This document shows positions 12,594 through 25,300 of a stretch of 64,000 nucleotides of DNA, piece by piece. Position 1 is the first letter of the stretch; every line of letters begins with the position of its first letter. The notes below the pieces were generated by a model. The model did not search any database. It was not told the DNA's origin and saw nothing but the letters and a program-made list of their open reading frames with translations. This DNA is from Amphibalanus amphitrite. Its lineage: Eukaryota > Arthropoda > Thecostraca > Balanomorpha > Balanidae. Position numbers and translations under genes: made by a program. The stretch is taken from positions 601,001-665,000 of the forward strand of contig NW_024881674.1 in assembly GCF_019059575.1 (NCBI RefSeq). Direction: 5' to 3'.

Positions 12594-13324
12594 ATGTCGG
12601 CGCTTCGTCGCGCTCCGAGCCGCGTGTACCACGGCTCAGAGCCCCCCTCCTGGCGTCGTCCGTTTGATGACATCCCCGAGTGCCCTGAGGAGGAGGACTG
12701 TGAGCCCAGCGAGCGATCCGTTGCTGTGGGAGACTGCCACTCTCCGAGCTACCGCAGCCACGACTCGGGGTTCTCCGACTCGAGTGATCAAGAGGAGCGG
12801 CGGCTCGTCAGCAGGGTTTATGTCAACTGTCAGCCCTCGTCGTTGGCGTCATCGTCGCCATCCTCTTCGACAACATCTGGAGGAGGTGCTGCTGCCGGAC
12901 AGACCCGACATCCGAGCGGCGATGTTGTAGCTGCTGCGGCCTCAGACGGTGACGCTGACGGAGCAGCAGGAGATGACGATCGGGCTCGGTACGCCGAGCT
13001 GACCCGCCGCGCCGGCCGGATGCTGTACAGTCGTGTCGGCGGCGACGTGACCCTGTCGCCGCTGCTGGCCCGTCGGCCGCACGTCAGCACGATCCGCGTC
13101 GAGGACGACGGCGGCGGCTCGGGCGGCTGCGGCCCGGTGTCGGTGGCCGTCAGCCAGCCGCCGCGCCGCCGCTGGTCGCTGGCCGACGTCGGTCCGGGTG
13201 ATGGGGACGAGGTGGGCGAGCTGATGTCGGGGCTGGAGCCGGGCCCGGGTGGATGCCGCAGCCTGCCCCGGAGGCACACCACGGTCAGCACGTGTCGCCA
13301 GCAGCTCCGGGCGGCCACCGTCAG
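12594..13324 (+). CDS. insc: inscuteable coding exon 1 (N-terminal region)
   Basis: Encodes residues 1-243 plus two bases of codon 244. It ends AG before GTGAGT, so the junction codon becomes AGG (Arg) with the first base of exon 2. The translated piece has a proline/acidic start, the SPSYRSHDSGFSDS motif, poly-Ser and Gly/Ala runs, and ends in RQQLRAATV. Reading past the donor stops at once (TGA at 13,326). Confidence 0.9.
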
Positions 13325-16300
13325 GTGAGTCGGGCGTCATCAATCCCAGAGAGGTGTTTTCTTTCTGTTTGACTTTTCTTGTAGCTTGTTGGTCTCCAGT
13401 GCAGCTGGTTGTCTTGCTAGCAAAACGGTTATGTCCACAGAAATTGGTATTGTGCAGGACGGACGACGAGGTTTGATGTCGACGCGTTTTTGAAAGATAC
13501 ATGTCTTGCAGACCTTGATCAGCGCTTTTCATGTACCTTGACATACTACGACATTATTCGTCAACGGTCATGCACACGATCGGGGCATTCCTAAATGTCA
13601 GGCTTCGGGATATCAACAGGATATCGATGTAGCGTTCTCATGCTGAGGTGGCGCTGTTTTTAGCTGAATCCGGTGACTGCGGCTGCAGGTGATGTCAGTT
13701 TTGCTATTTTGTTTGGCCCTGTCGTGATTCACTCGCCCCCTATCTCGGTTCGGCGGTGACCGCACGGTGAACTCGCCACCAAAATTGGCCCGCCCGCTGG
13801 GCGGCAGCCGAATGCGGCCCGGTGCTGATTCACTGTCAGGAAGCAGTGCGCCCATTTCTGAGCCAGTCAGCAGCGCACCTTTGCGGTCGCGTTTTTCCGC
13901 TTCCGTCTCCGGCCCGGAACGCATGCTCTGGTTAGAGCTGCAATGAACGAAGCAACACACCCAGCCTTCTGGTTAGTACCTCTTCCTGGCGACCAGGAGA
14001 TATAATTTAACACATCCTGTCAGCGATTGATGAGCTTAACCTTATCGACATCATTAATCACTCGAGACATTCCGATGCGCCTTCGTCATATGCTGGAGTA
14101 AGGCAGGCGCTGAAGCCCTCTGGTCTTGAACAGGTGAATGCATCAGGTCAGTGATCCCGGCAAATCTGTCCGCCGAAGGGTTATTTTTCCCTATGCAAAG
14201 CTTGGAAAACCTGTAAAACATAATTTGCCGTCAGCCGCTGAATGTCGCGGTTGTTCAAAAGACACGCAAATGCCAGTTGCGGTAGCCTAACGGCTTTGCA
14301 ACATTTTTATGTTCGGCCGAAACCCATAGCTGCTGAATAAAGCAACAAGACCATTTGTAAGAGACAGAGAGTGCACTTTTCAGTTGTCTGGTTGACCAAT
14401 GACCAGCTAGATAAGGACTAAAATTCAACTGTATTTCCTTTTGAGTGGCTACTATGGCCAGTGACAGACTTGAATGCCATTCAAACGCCTTATTTTCCAC
14501 TCTTGTCTACCCCGGAGGCCAGTTTTTACAGCCGCCCCCAGTGACTGATCTGCATAATTCTCATGCTCCGGCAGTGAGTTTCTCGTTGAGCAGGTGCGCT
14601 GTGACCGTGGAACAGGGCCCAGGTTTGCACCAACGACTGCCGGGGCCGGGTGTGTCGTGGGAGTGTGCCGCGCCGGTGCGTGCCCGGTCGGCCCCAGTCC
14701 CCGGGTTGTCGGCCAAGTACGCCCCGCGGCCGCCGCCGGGCTGTCCGCGCAGGACTTACTGTCATGGGAAGGCCGAGTGGGGCGTGCACTTGCAGCCGGC
14801 CGTGTGAAGAGCCGCCCATACGGTCCCAACTAACGGCCGATGTGCGAAACGAAACGGCCCGATGGGTCTCCTCCCACACGGGGAACGAGCGGTGCGATTG
14901 GCGATCGGTGCTGCCCGGACCAAGGTCGCCGCTGCCCCAACTGATCGGATACCGGGCCGGACCGGATCTCTGGACTTGTTTCCCATGACGACTACTACAG
15001 TCAGCGTCTTGGCGTGGTTCCGGGCCCGGAATTCTAGCACCGCGCGCCACTCAGTTTCGCTTTCGCTGCAGCGTCTGGCGACCGGTTACTGGTGTTTGCT
15101 GTGTCATATCCAATCAACAGCCTGCTGTCGACATAGCCCCTACTGCAGCGATAATCACTGCGAAACTATCGAGCGATGATGGCTATCTGTTGGCGTCGAC
15201 ACCTGCCCGATCCCACGGCTGATAACGTGCACTGTCGCTGGTTATTTTGCCCCGTGCGTTGACAGGGACGCTGAGGACGCTGCGTTAGCCCGAGTGTCCC
15301 CACTCGCAGCTGTAGCGTCCCCTGCAGTGAACAGCCGCGCGGCACACGCGACGCCAGTTCAGGTGTCCAGCCAGGTGCCCTTTTGTCCGCCGATGGACAG
15401 GGTAGAGTTTGGTGAACCCGGGTCCCGCTACCGGTTGGCGTGCAGGTCTGTCAGATGCCGTCTCGGTGGAGAGTGATGCTACTGTGCATTTTGGAGAGAT
15501 GTGGTTATGTTGTGCTGGTAGGTTAGTACGTTGACCGTTGGGGTCGCTGTTGCTGTGGTGGCTGGAGACGGAACTCTCCGGATGTCCGCAGTCCGACACG
15601 CGCCCGGCGTGCCTTGAACGCTCAGCTTCGGTCCCGGCCGCTGTCGGACCCTTTTTACGGACCACAAGCTTCCCATAAAACCCTCCCGGTCGCCTGTAAG
15701 TTAACTATAGCCGCGTGTCAAGAAATGTCAGTTTGGATTTCGTGCTGTTCGGTCTCGAATTTTTACGAGCCGCTCCTCGTGCGCTCGCAGCCTAAACTCA
15801 AATGAATGGCGTTTGGACAATGATCGATGACCGCAGGTGTGTCCTAAGTGAGTTCCGATGCGATTTCTGCTGACAGTTATCGCTTTTTGAAATCATGCTC
15901 ACTTACAGAATATATTTAAGCTTGACACAAAAACCTTCATTTGAGACACGAAACCCGACTTCGCCCAGAACTTTGCTTCTTTATTACGCAAGAAGCGCTA
16001 TAGATTATACCTAGAAGTGAGTACGTGCTAGGAGATTCACCCCTTCATTCCCTTTTCATTTTATTGGTTTGTACTTCTCATTGCATGGTGAGTAAAATAC
16101 AAGTGTTTCGCTCCCTTCATTCAGCTGAGGTTTTATCATTTCCATGGGCTACGTTTCTCTAAATAATTACACATTTCATTCAGATCCATGACCTTAAATA
16201 GGCATCTGGCGTCGAAAGTTGTGCATGCTTGACCGATGACGTTCGCATGCCCGAAGTCGTTTGGCGCGTCCGTGGCCCCTGCACCGCAGACAGCAGGTTA

Positions 16301-19300
16301 AAACGGTCAAGGGAAAATTGTGCGCTTCGTTTCGAATCGAACCACATCGTCACAGTTCAATGATGATGCATTGCTAAGTCGCATGAATGCTGATTACGCA
16401 TACAATTTATGATACGCTCCCGTCATAAGTGGAAGGCGACGGCGGACGTTCATCGGCCGTGGGGATTTCATCTAACGAATTTGTCTTGATCTTTGTTGCT
16501 GTATGTAATTGACATTAATGAACACTTAACTGATGACCTTTGTAGTATGCATGATGCACATGTTGGACATTTACATAAACCCACGTTCGCCTTCGCTGGG
16601 CATTGCACAGTGAAAGTGACGCGATAGTGTCGCCGGGTCAGCCGTTTTTTCCGGCTGGACGTGCCTCATCGGCGGCAGGGTCGGCCATTCAGGTGTCAGA
16701 CGGTCCAGCACCCTTTCCGGCACATTGTCCGCGCAGTATCGCCGATTATTCACAGTGCGTCCGGACACGGTTGGCTAAATCAGGCGCTTACGTATTTTTC
16801 AGCTTCTGGATTTGTGAAGTCGCCGCTTTATTTCCGCCCGGTTACCACAATTGGCACACTGGCACTGACACTTTCCACTTGGTTTCATTGATAGCCTGTT
16901 TGTTATCCATGTTGTTTTCCTGACTGCCCTTCAATTTTCGGATACATAGGTGCATAAACGTCTCCTGTTTTTTTTTTTTTTTTTTTGCTCCGATACAGTA
17001 CTTTATTTAGGTTTTACCGTCCTTTCTGTTGCCATCCAGTCCTGTCACGTCACCAGTCCGCCTACTACAACTGCAGACAGCAGTCACCCTGTCAGTTGTA
17101 ATAAGTCACCATTAGCTCCGTTCTTATCCAGCCGACAGCTTACGGTTGGGACCGCCCCTCGGCACTGCTGCTCAGTGCTCACTGTTGTCAGGTGACCGGT
17201 CCCCAACCTCAACTCAGAGCGCCGTGGACCCGCAGCCGATGACTATCTTACACGCATCTGCCGGACAACCACCGGAGTCAGTGACCCTTATCGCAGAAAT
17301 TCAGATGGCTGGGAGTGGGCTGATGTAGGCTGTCCAAGAAAGGATGCGCCGAGTTGTTGACCCTCGATTGTGGAAGATGGTTATCTGGCACGTTGACTTC
17401 GCTCAACCCTCGGAGGTGCCATTTAGATAAAAATGACTAATTGAATATCCTTGTCTGCTTATCATTTTCAGTGTAATATAATATGCAGAAGATGGGTGCA
17501 GCAGATTCGCCGAGCATCAATAGGCCGAGAATAATGGCATTGTGTTATTACTGCTATCATTGTGTAACTGGACCATAAAAGCGCTGCAGTGAGCTACCCG
17601 ACACAGCGGGAGCACCAACCTTTGGCCCGGTTGCAGCCGGCCGTCCGTTCCCTTTCAACAGCCCCGTCAAGTACATTCACTTGAGTGCCGTCTTAAATAA
17701 AATTCTACCAGCCCTCATATGGCAGGCCGTGGGCGTTTTCAAGTCTCTGTTACACGCTTGAGCGCAGACTTCCCGGGGAAGGCGAGGCACGAGACGCCTT
17801 GCATACCGGCCGAGTGCCATTTCATTCTCGGACTGTGCTGCATTACCATACGGATTCGTTGAACCCATGGTCTATTCAGACGCTCGTCGTGTATGACATT
17901 GGTGTAGGGTTTTGCTGATGGCCTTCGAGGATCAACTGTTCATCAGGGGCGAGACTCATGCTGCTGCGAGATGACATTGCGAATGTGCTCTCTATGTCGC
18001 TACTTCTATTACAGAACATTAATTTATTTCGGATTGAACTGAAGAGGAATTTGATATCTGAATGGTCAGCTACCTACTGTTATGGTAATTTTAGTCGACA
18101 GATGTCTAGGGATGGCTAGAAAATTACCTAAAGAAACAGTTCATGTAGCATCTGTGCGCCTTCCTCGGTAGACCTTTTCATTACGAGTAGCAATCCCTTC
18201 CCCTAACAAATACCTTCCCTGTCCCTTACGTGCTTGTAATACGTACGTAATGCGTACTTACGTGATACGTGCCCCTTCAGCTGCCGGTTACGTGACCTGT
18301 CACCCCGCTATCTGTCGGTCCGGGGGCTGCCGTCGGGCTGTCAGCAATGATGACATGTTTCGCCGCCTGTCACCGTTCCACATTCCACGGCTGGCCGGGG
18401 GACGGTCACCGACGGGCGAACGTGCCGTCCGTGCACGGCAGGCGGGGGTGAGGGGCGACCCCGGCACCCGGCTCGTGTGACACTATCGCGGGCGGGCGCG
18501 GCGAGAGGAGGCCAGGACACGCCGCTCGCGCTGAATTCTGGAGGAGCGGTCATTATTTGCTCGTGAAAGCTATCGCGGCGCGCCCCTGTCTGCCCGGCGC
18601 GGCCGACACCCTCCGAGCAGACGGCGGATGACGCCCCCGGCGCGGCGGCACCTCTCAGGTGACATGGTCGGGCCAGCGCGGTCAGCGGAGACGGCCAGAC
18701 CCCCCAGGTGACCAGCGCAGGCGGCGGTATGCACACGCCGCCTGCAGGCCAGATCGCCGAGCGGGCTGTGCGAGCGGTGACCTGCGGTGCGCCGTCGCCC
18801 TGTCCGTGACAGGTGACACGGCGCGCCGCCCTGCTGCAGGGCCATCATGACGTCCGGCCGGCGACACCGATCCGTCGATAGCGGCAGCCTCACTCCGGGC
18901 CACCAGTGAAGACGTCGCCCCGTCATGACAGCCGCGTCACCACCCGGCCGTCAGACGCGTGTCCCCGCTCGACGCGGGCTGACGTGTCTCCGTCTGCCGT
19001 CGCCAGCGGCATTTGGAAACGCGCCCGCCGGGGTGAGATCGAGCAGGTGTCGGCAGCGGCGGCGGCGGCTGGACCTCGTTAGGCACTACCCCCGGGCCGG
19101 ACCGGGGTGCATTGCCGACCAGTGCTGGGAACGGGGCCGGCGAGCGCCGCACAAAACACGGACGGAACACTTTCCACGCCGGCTGGCCGGCCCACCCGCC
19201 GTCTGAGCACCCATTGTCGCCCCGGAGAGGGTTCCGTACCGGCTGTCCGAAGGTGCCGGATGATCAGCTGTGTGGCTGTATTGTGGGAAATCGAACGGTA

Positions 19301-22300
19301 TATGCTCTGCAGCTCAGCCCGGGAAAGCTCCAGATGGTTGGTGGTTAGTGCTATAATGTAGGTAGTTATTGGATAGTTTCTTCTTGTTTCAGTTGGAAAT
19401 GGTCATCATTCTGCCCAAGTTTCAGCAACTATACGGGAACTTATTGATGATGCATCCAGTGTGTTATGCTCATTGCTCACTGCTCAGATATGAGCGAAGC
19501 TAGTAGAGGTACTTCTGCTCCACGCTGTTTACATCCAAGTATCGGACTGTCCCAGTGTCTTTACGTCTTATTTCATACCTATCCTATCCCTCGACATTGA
19601 AGCTTCACGGCGAGGGCGCGTCGCCACACTCTCGCCATAATGACCCACTGCCTTTTGTCGGCGCTTTTCCGGTCGGTAGACTGTCCGCTGTTTACCGTCA
19701 GCAGGGTGAGCAGCTGACTGACGCCCTCTGAACAGACTCCCAATCTGTGCCAGAGGCGCGTACCGAGGTAGTTGGACGCCTAAAGGTGTTAGTCTGCGGC
19801 CCGGTGGGGTTATGCGGCGGGACGTAAGGCGGGGCGGCTACCGTTCTCTCTATTCAACTCGCCGCACCCGTCGAATCCAATCTGTGTTACGGCGCAGATC
19901 GTCATCTGATGTGGTTTCTTTATTGTACTGCAACCCTGCTGGCCTGTTGACTGGGCTGCATATCACCGTCGGCACCAAGGGATCGTGTGGCTTACCGGCG
20001 CATGTTTGTTGACCCTGAGGGTCGGTGTGGCGTGCGTGGGCCCTCGGCGGGCTCCGGTCGTGTTTCATGGAGGGGGCACTAAGCGTGATACCAGGTGTTC
20101 CAACACAGTCAGTGGCGCCATTTATCACACTTTACTGATCTAGATTTGGCCCTCACGGCTGGATAAATGGCCCGTTCCCGAGAGAAAGGAACAACGCCCG
20201 CGTCTCTATGACCCGACATTTGTGAGTCCTTGGGCCCGCCGCTGGGCCGGTGAGAACTGTGCTCCGGCAATTTGTCATGTGCCGTGTTATTCACACCACG
20301 CAGCCAGTGCGCTATCATGCTCATATGCTAGTTATGTGCTTGTTTGTCTCAGCGATGTTTTGGTTTAATTCCTAAATCCTAAGACTCGCTGATATGGTGT
20401 GCTGTTTGTTAAATTCGCAGCACCATAAACAGCTTAGAGGACTAATGTGTCTGCCGCTAATCCCTGCTTTTAACACACGCCTTAAACGGCTACGGCTAAT
20501 GAAGGGAGGCGTGCTGTTAATCCGTTTACCTGTCTGGTTTATTGTACCCCGCGCCACTGTATCTGAGGAGAACGCTAATGCATCCCTGGCTGTAATCACT
20601 CCAGACACCTGTCTCAGACACGGTGGCGTCTCTTTACACACCGGGCGTCCTCAGCGGCGGCAACAGGCTCGCCACATAGCGCGCGCGGCTCGCCCTAAAC
20701 TGGGTGCTACCTGCTGAAAGTGAAGGGAGCGTCGAGTAGCGCCGGAAGGCCGGTATGTATGTAATTCACGCCCGCGGAGACGACCATGCAGACCGCAGAG
20801 CGGCAGTTGGATGCTGAATTGGGCCGGGAGGGTGGCCAGCACCGCCTCCCGGCCGCCCCGCAGGATGTGGAATATGGTGCACCTTCCGACTGCATCCGGT
20901 GTCTGTACCCGCGCCGTGGCCTATTAATTTATCACGCGCTGACAGGTGGAAAACGCTGGGAAGCGCTTTGAGATCGAGGGGTATGGTGCAGACGTCTGAA
21001 TGTTTATTTATCTGTGAAATTCAAGGCATCGAACGTTATTTGCTCCGTTATGGGTATAGAAATTATCGCATATCAATATTAGAGTTGCAAAGTTTTCCCA
21101 AAAGGCTGCTACCGGCACAAAAATTTTTTCTGGGATACCGGCATGCTACCACGCCCCAAGCAAAAAAAACCGCCAAATTACCGGCATACTAAAAAAACCT
21201 GCATTCTTGATTCTAGCTTACCCCTGCAAGAAATGCCACATTTTGGCAGTTTCAGTACCCCTCCCACCCAACAGCCATCCATTGTCCAACCACAAATACC
21301 AGCAGGCTGATTTTGGCTGAGTTGGCCCCACAAATACCCACAATTTTGAAACTCAATTCCAGTCTATAACTGTTAAAATATCACCTGTAATCAAAGAAGT
21401 ATTGCCTACAAAAAAAAACATTACATTCATCAAAAAGGTGAGGACAAAAAGGACTTGAATTACTGAAATGTGTTTTTGAAGACTGGACAGTGAGCAGTAA
21501 TCACATTTACATTTCACAGTTGTTCTACTTTTCCATATTCTCCTAAAATGTTGCAGGCACCAGCCAAATGTTTGAAATATAGATGGTCAAAACATAGATT
21601 AACAAGTACCTACAGATTAGGCCATCTTCCTAACTGAGGAAACGAGATCAACATCTACTTTTTCCTATCCACTATGGCTTGCTGGTTCGTGAATAAGATA
21701 CGAATCATGTAAAAAATGTGTTAATAACTCACTGGTCCTGAGAATAGTCACCAAATACCTAATATGTATAAAAACGATATCTTCCATCCTCTCCAACCTC
21801 AAGCGGGAACAAACACAAGGCTATCGATTTCGAAACAGATGCGCCATAATAGAGGCTTTTAACCAGCTGATTAAAACGCTGCAAAAAAAAATGTTTAACG
21901 ACTGCAAGCCACTGCTTCGTGAATGATTATATTGGTAAAAATTACCCAACACAATATTAAATTATAATGAAATCGACATTGTAGTGTAATTCACTGCAAA
22001 GAAATTCATCTCTCTTCAGTTATTCAACCAAAAGGGTATATGAATAAATATTACGTCATCAGATTACATCCATTCATTAGGGGAGAGAGAATCTTAAAAG
22101 TAAATCCTTGGTTGTCTAATTATTTGCGCCACTTTTTGTCAATTTTGCCTGCATGATGTGTTTTCTTGTAAAGATAAGACAAAATGCCAGTTTAAATCCA
22201 TTTTCATTTAATAATGGGACCAAAGTCAGACTCAGGGCTACCTAACACCTGCCTTTTCAGCTGGATTTTCAGTGTCAAATTCTTTGTAGAGTTTCTCAGA

Positions 22301-25300
22301 CCACATCTCATGATCTCAGGACTGAAGGCCAGTTTCCAAACATTGTGTTTTTTGGTGTTTTGATTCTGCCTTTTCCCCTAGGGAATGTTGTCATGAACAT
22401 TGATTTATTTTATTGTGCTATACGTATTACCTACCATTAGACTTACTAGTTTATCGTGCTTTTGCAACATGAATGAGTATTCTTCCTTTTATAGACCACA
22501 GTAGATTCTTGACAATTCTAATTATAACCAAGCCTGTGAATTGTGTGAAATGCTGAGGTTCATGTGTTACCCCTACACTTAGCAATGGAACTTCTACCAC
22601 AAAATGTATCTTGCAGTGGCTAATATTGCTGTTACTACAATTTGAGAGCCTCTTAGTGTCCAAAGTTTGAATCATTTGCTGATATTTTTTTGCACAAAAT
22701 CAAAAATACCGGCATGCTACCGGCAAGACATGCCAGTTACCACGAATAAACCTGCGGTAGTGAAAAATTACCGGCATGCCGGTAGTGCGGTAGTGAAATT
22801 TTGCAACTCTAATCAATATACTGGCAGGTAGACCTGTCTTGTAACACGAATTTATTTGAGTGTTTTAATATGTGACGGAGCTGCCGAACGTATTTAAGTC
22901 GGAGCTGCAAAGGCTTCCAACAAAGAACTTTGCAGTCGTTGCGTCTGCGCTTTGCGCTATTTTTAGATCGAGTGAATTATGCTGTCCTTTGGCCGATACG
23001 TGAAAGTAAACACTATCACGAATAGTGGATCTGTAATAAATTACAGCGCCATAATGAAAGGCTTGATTATGGCAAATATGCTCTTTTATATTCCAAGAAG
23101 ATATTGATCCCCTGAATCCTTGGTTATGCGCTTTGTAGTGTCAATAAATCGGCGATGGTATTTCAGTTAGACGTGCATGTTGACATAATGAATGTTTGAC
23201 ATTTTCTTGGAACCGATGCTGCATTGTGTATGACGTTACAAATGACGTTAAGTTCAAAGGCACTTAGTGTCTTTCCTGGACCTTTTGTCCGAGCTTCAAT
23301 CAACTAACCGTCATCCGAAGCTCTCCGCTTACCGCCCATCTTTGTCTGGTGATGATAAACGTTACGACAGGTGGCAATGGCATACATCAAATGCACCACA
23401 TTCCCTTTGCCTTGCCGCACCGGCACCTAAGCAGTACCGACGTCGTATTAGGCGGCTCTTTTAAAGCCTGATGTATTGTTATTGAGGTAGATGGCTGCGT
23501 ACCCATTGTCTAGCTGGCACATTGTGCACCGACTACTGCGGGTAGCTGCACACAGGCTGAGTTACGTGAGTTTATAGGCATGCTAAGTTTGCACCGTCTC
23601 TTCACTCATTCGCTTGCACCGCTGCTGTATTAGTGAGCTTCTTTTCAATGCGTAACCTCTCATTATTTCAACTTTAGCTCCACTCAATGTGTCCTGGTAA
23701 CGTGTTTGTCTTCGGCGAAATATTGGGTAAGGTAGGTAAGTGGCATTGTTTGCATGCCTTTAGTCTCTTTCAGTGATGCATTTTATGGGAAATGATAATG
23801 AACTGCAACATAAACAAGGGCGAATGTGTGTAAACCATCTACAGACTACCTATAACTGCTGATTTTTGTAGCTTTTTATTCCTATGTATGACAGGGAACG
23901 TTTTGCATACTAACACCAAGAAGCAAAGCAGGTGTCATTTCTTCATGATAGCATGCGGCCCGCCTCGCTTTTATACAATCGTCCTGACCTTAGACTGGCA
24001 CTCTCATGGCTCTTATTTGGCTTTTTGATGACAACTTCCGAGTTGACACACCTTTCAGCCTTGGCATAGTCGCATGATACCTTCCTGTCATGCTTATCAT
24101 GGTGTTGACAGAAACAATGACCGTGACGATGTTAGCGATGGCGGGGAGCGTAACGACGGCTATGACGGGGGCGGTATGTTTTGGTAATCTTGGCTGTGGC
24201 GGTGACGCCGATGATGATGATGGCGGTGGTGGTGGCGGAACGGGTAACGGAGACTGTGCCTGTGACGATGCTGGTGACAATGACGGAGCTGGTGATGGTG
24301 CAGCTGACGGTGGTGGCTACGTTGAAGGTGGCAGTGACGGCGATAGTGCGTCGGTAGCACCAGGGGCAGATATTCGTAACGGTGCCGGCGATGCTGCCGC
24401 CGCCGCTGACGGCGCACCACCTGTCTCCGCTCAGGCGTCAGAGCCCACCCACCGCCGACGCCGCACCTGTGCCGCTCGGCGTCTCTCATTATCGCCACAT
24501 TGTCTCTCCCCGGTCCGCCGCATATGGCTCTCTGGCGCCTAACGAGCCACCGGCAATTAACTCCCTGGACGATACCGTGCTGCTCTGACCGGCTGCGGAG
24601 AGCGTCTCTAACCAGCAGCCACCGTTAGGCCCTCCCCCGGTCGCCGACCGCGCCGGACGTCACTATAGCCTCCTTCCCGACTGCCTGACCTGCGCCCCGA
24701 CGTCTCCAGCGGGGTGTCGGTCCGGGGGTCGTCTCGACGCGCCGGTGATGCTTCATTTGGTGGACGTTTAGTCGGTGTCGGCGGCACGGGAGGCACGCCC
24801 CGTGTGGGAGGCCGGACAGGTGCCGAGCCTGGTGACACACTTGGAGTCCCGAGAGAGACGCTGTGTGTCCCTAGAGACGGAGATACGAGACTTATCGGGC
24901 CGGCGGGCATGGAGCCTAACTGAAGAGTCGACAAATGGTTGGGATTCGAGTGTTTTGGCATATATATTTATTGGCTTTATAATCATCTCAATGGCTCTCA
25001 GAGTCTTAGTTCGCTTGACAGAAACTGCATTGAGTTGTAGATCTCATTGAATCATCTTATGCATTTGATAGGGACATGGGAGTCGTTTTATGCCTACATG
25101 TGTTTGAGTCAATAGTGTCAGCTTAGTGAATCGATGGTTTAAAGGTGTAGCCGCTTCAATCAATCAGAATTCATTTGGTTACCATCTCCGCTGACCTGAC
25201 TTGTTTGAAAACCAGTTAGGTGAAAATTATACCGAGGCAAAACGCTGGTCGTCGATCAACCGAGGGACTGACGTTGGTTTTAGTCTCCTTTTGGTGGTCG

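Noticed and set aside
24090..24542. 150-codon Asp/Gly-rich frame with an opposing His/Arg-rich frame
   Set aside because: Produced by a degenerate triplet repeat; both strands are open for the same reason.
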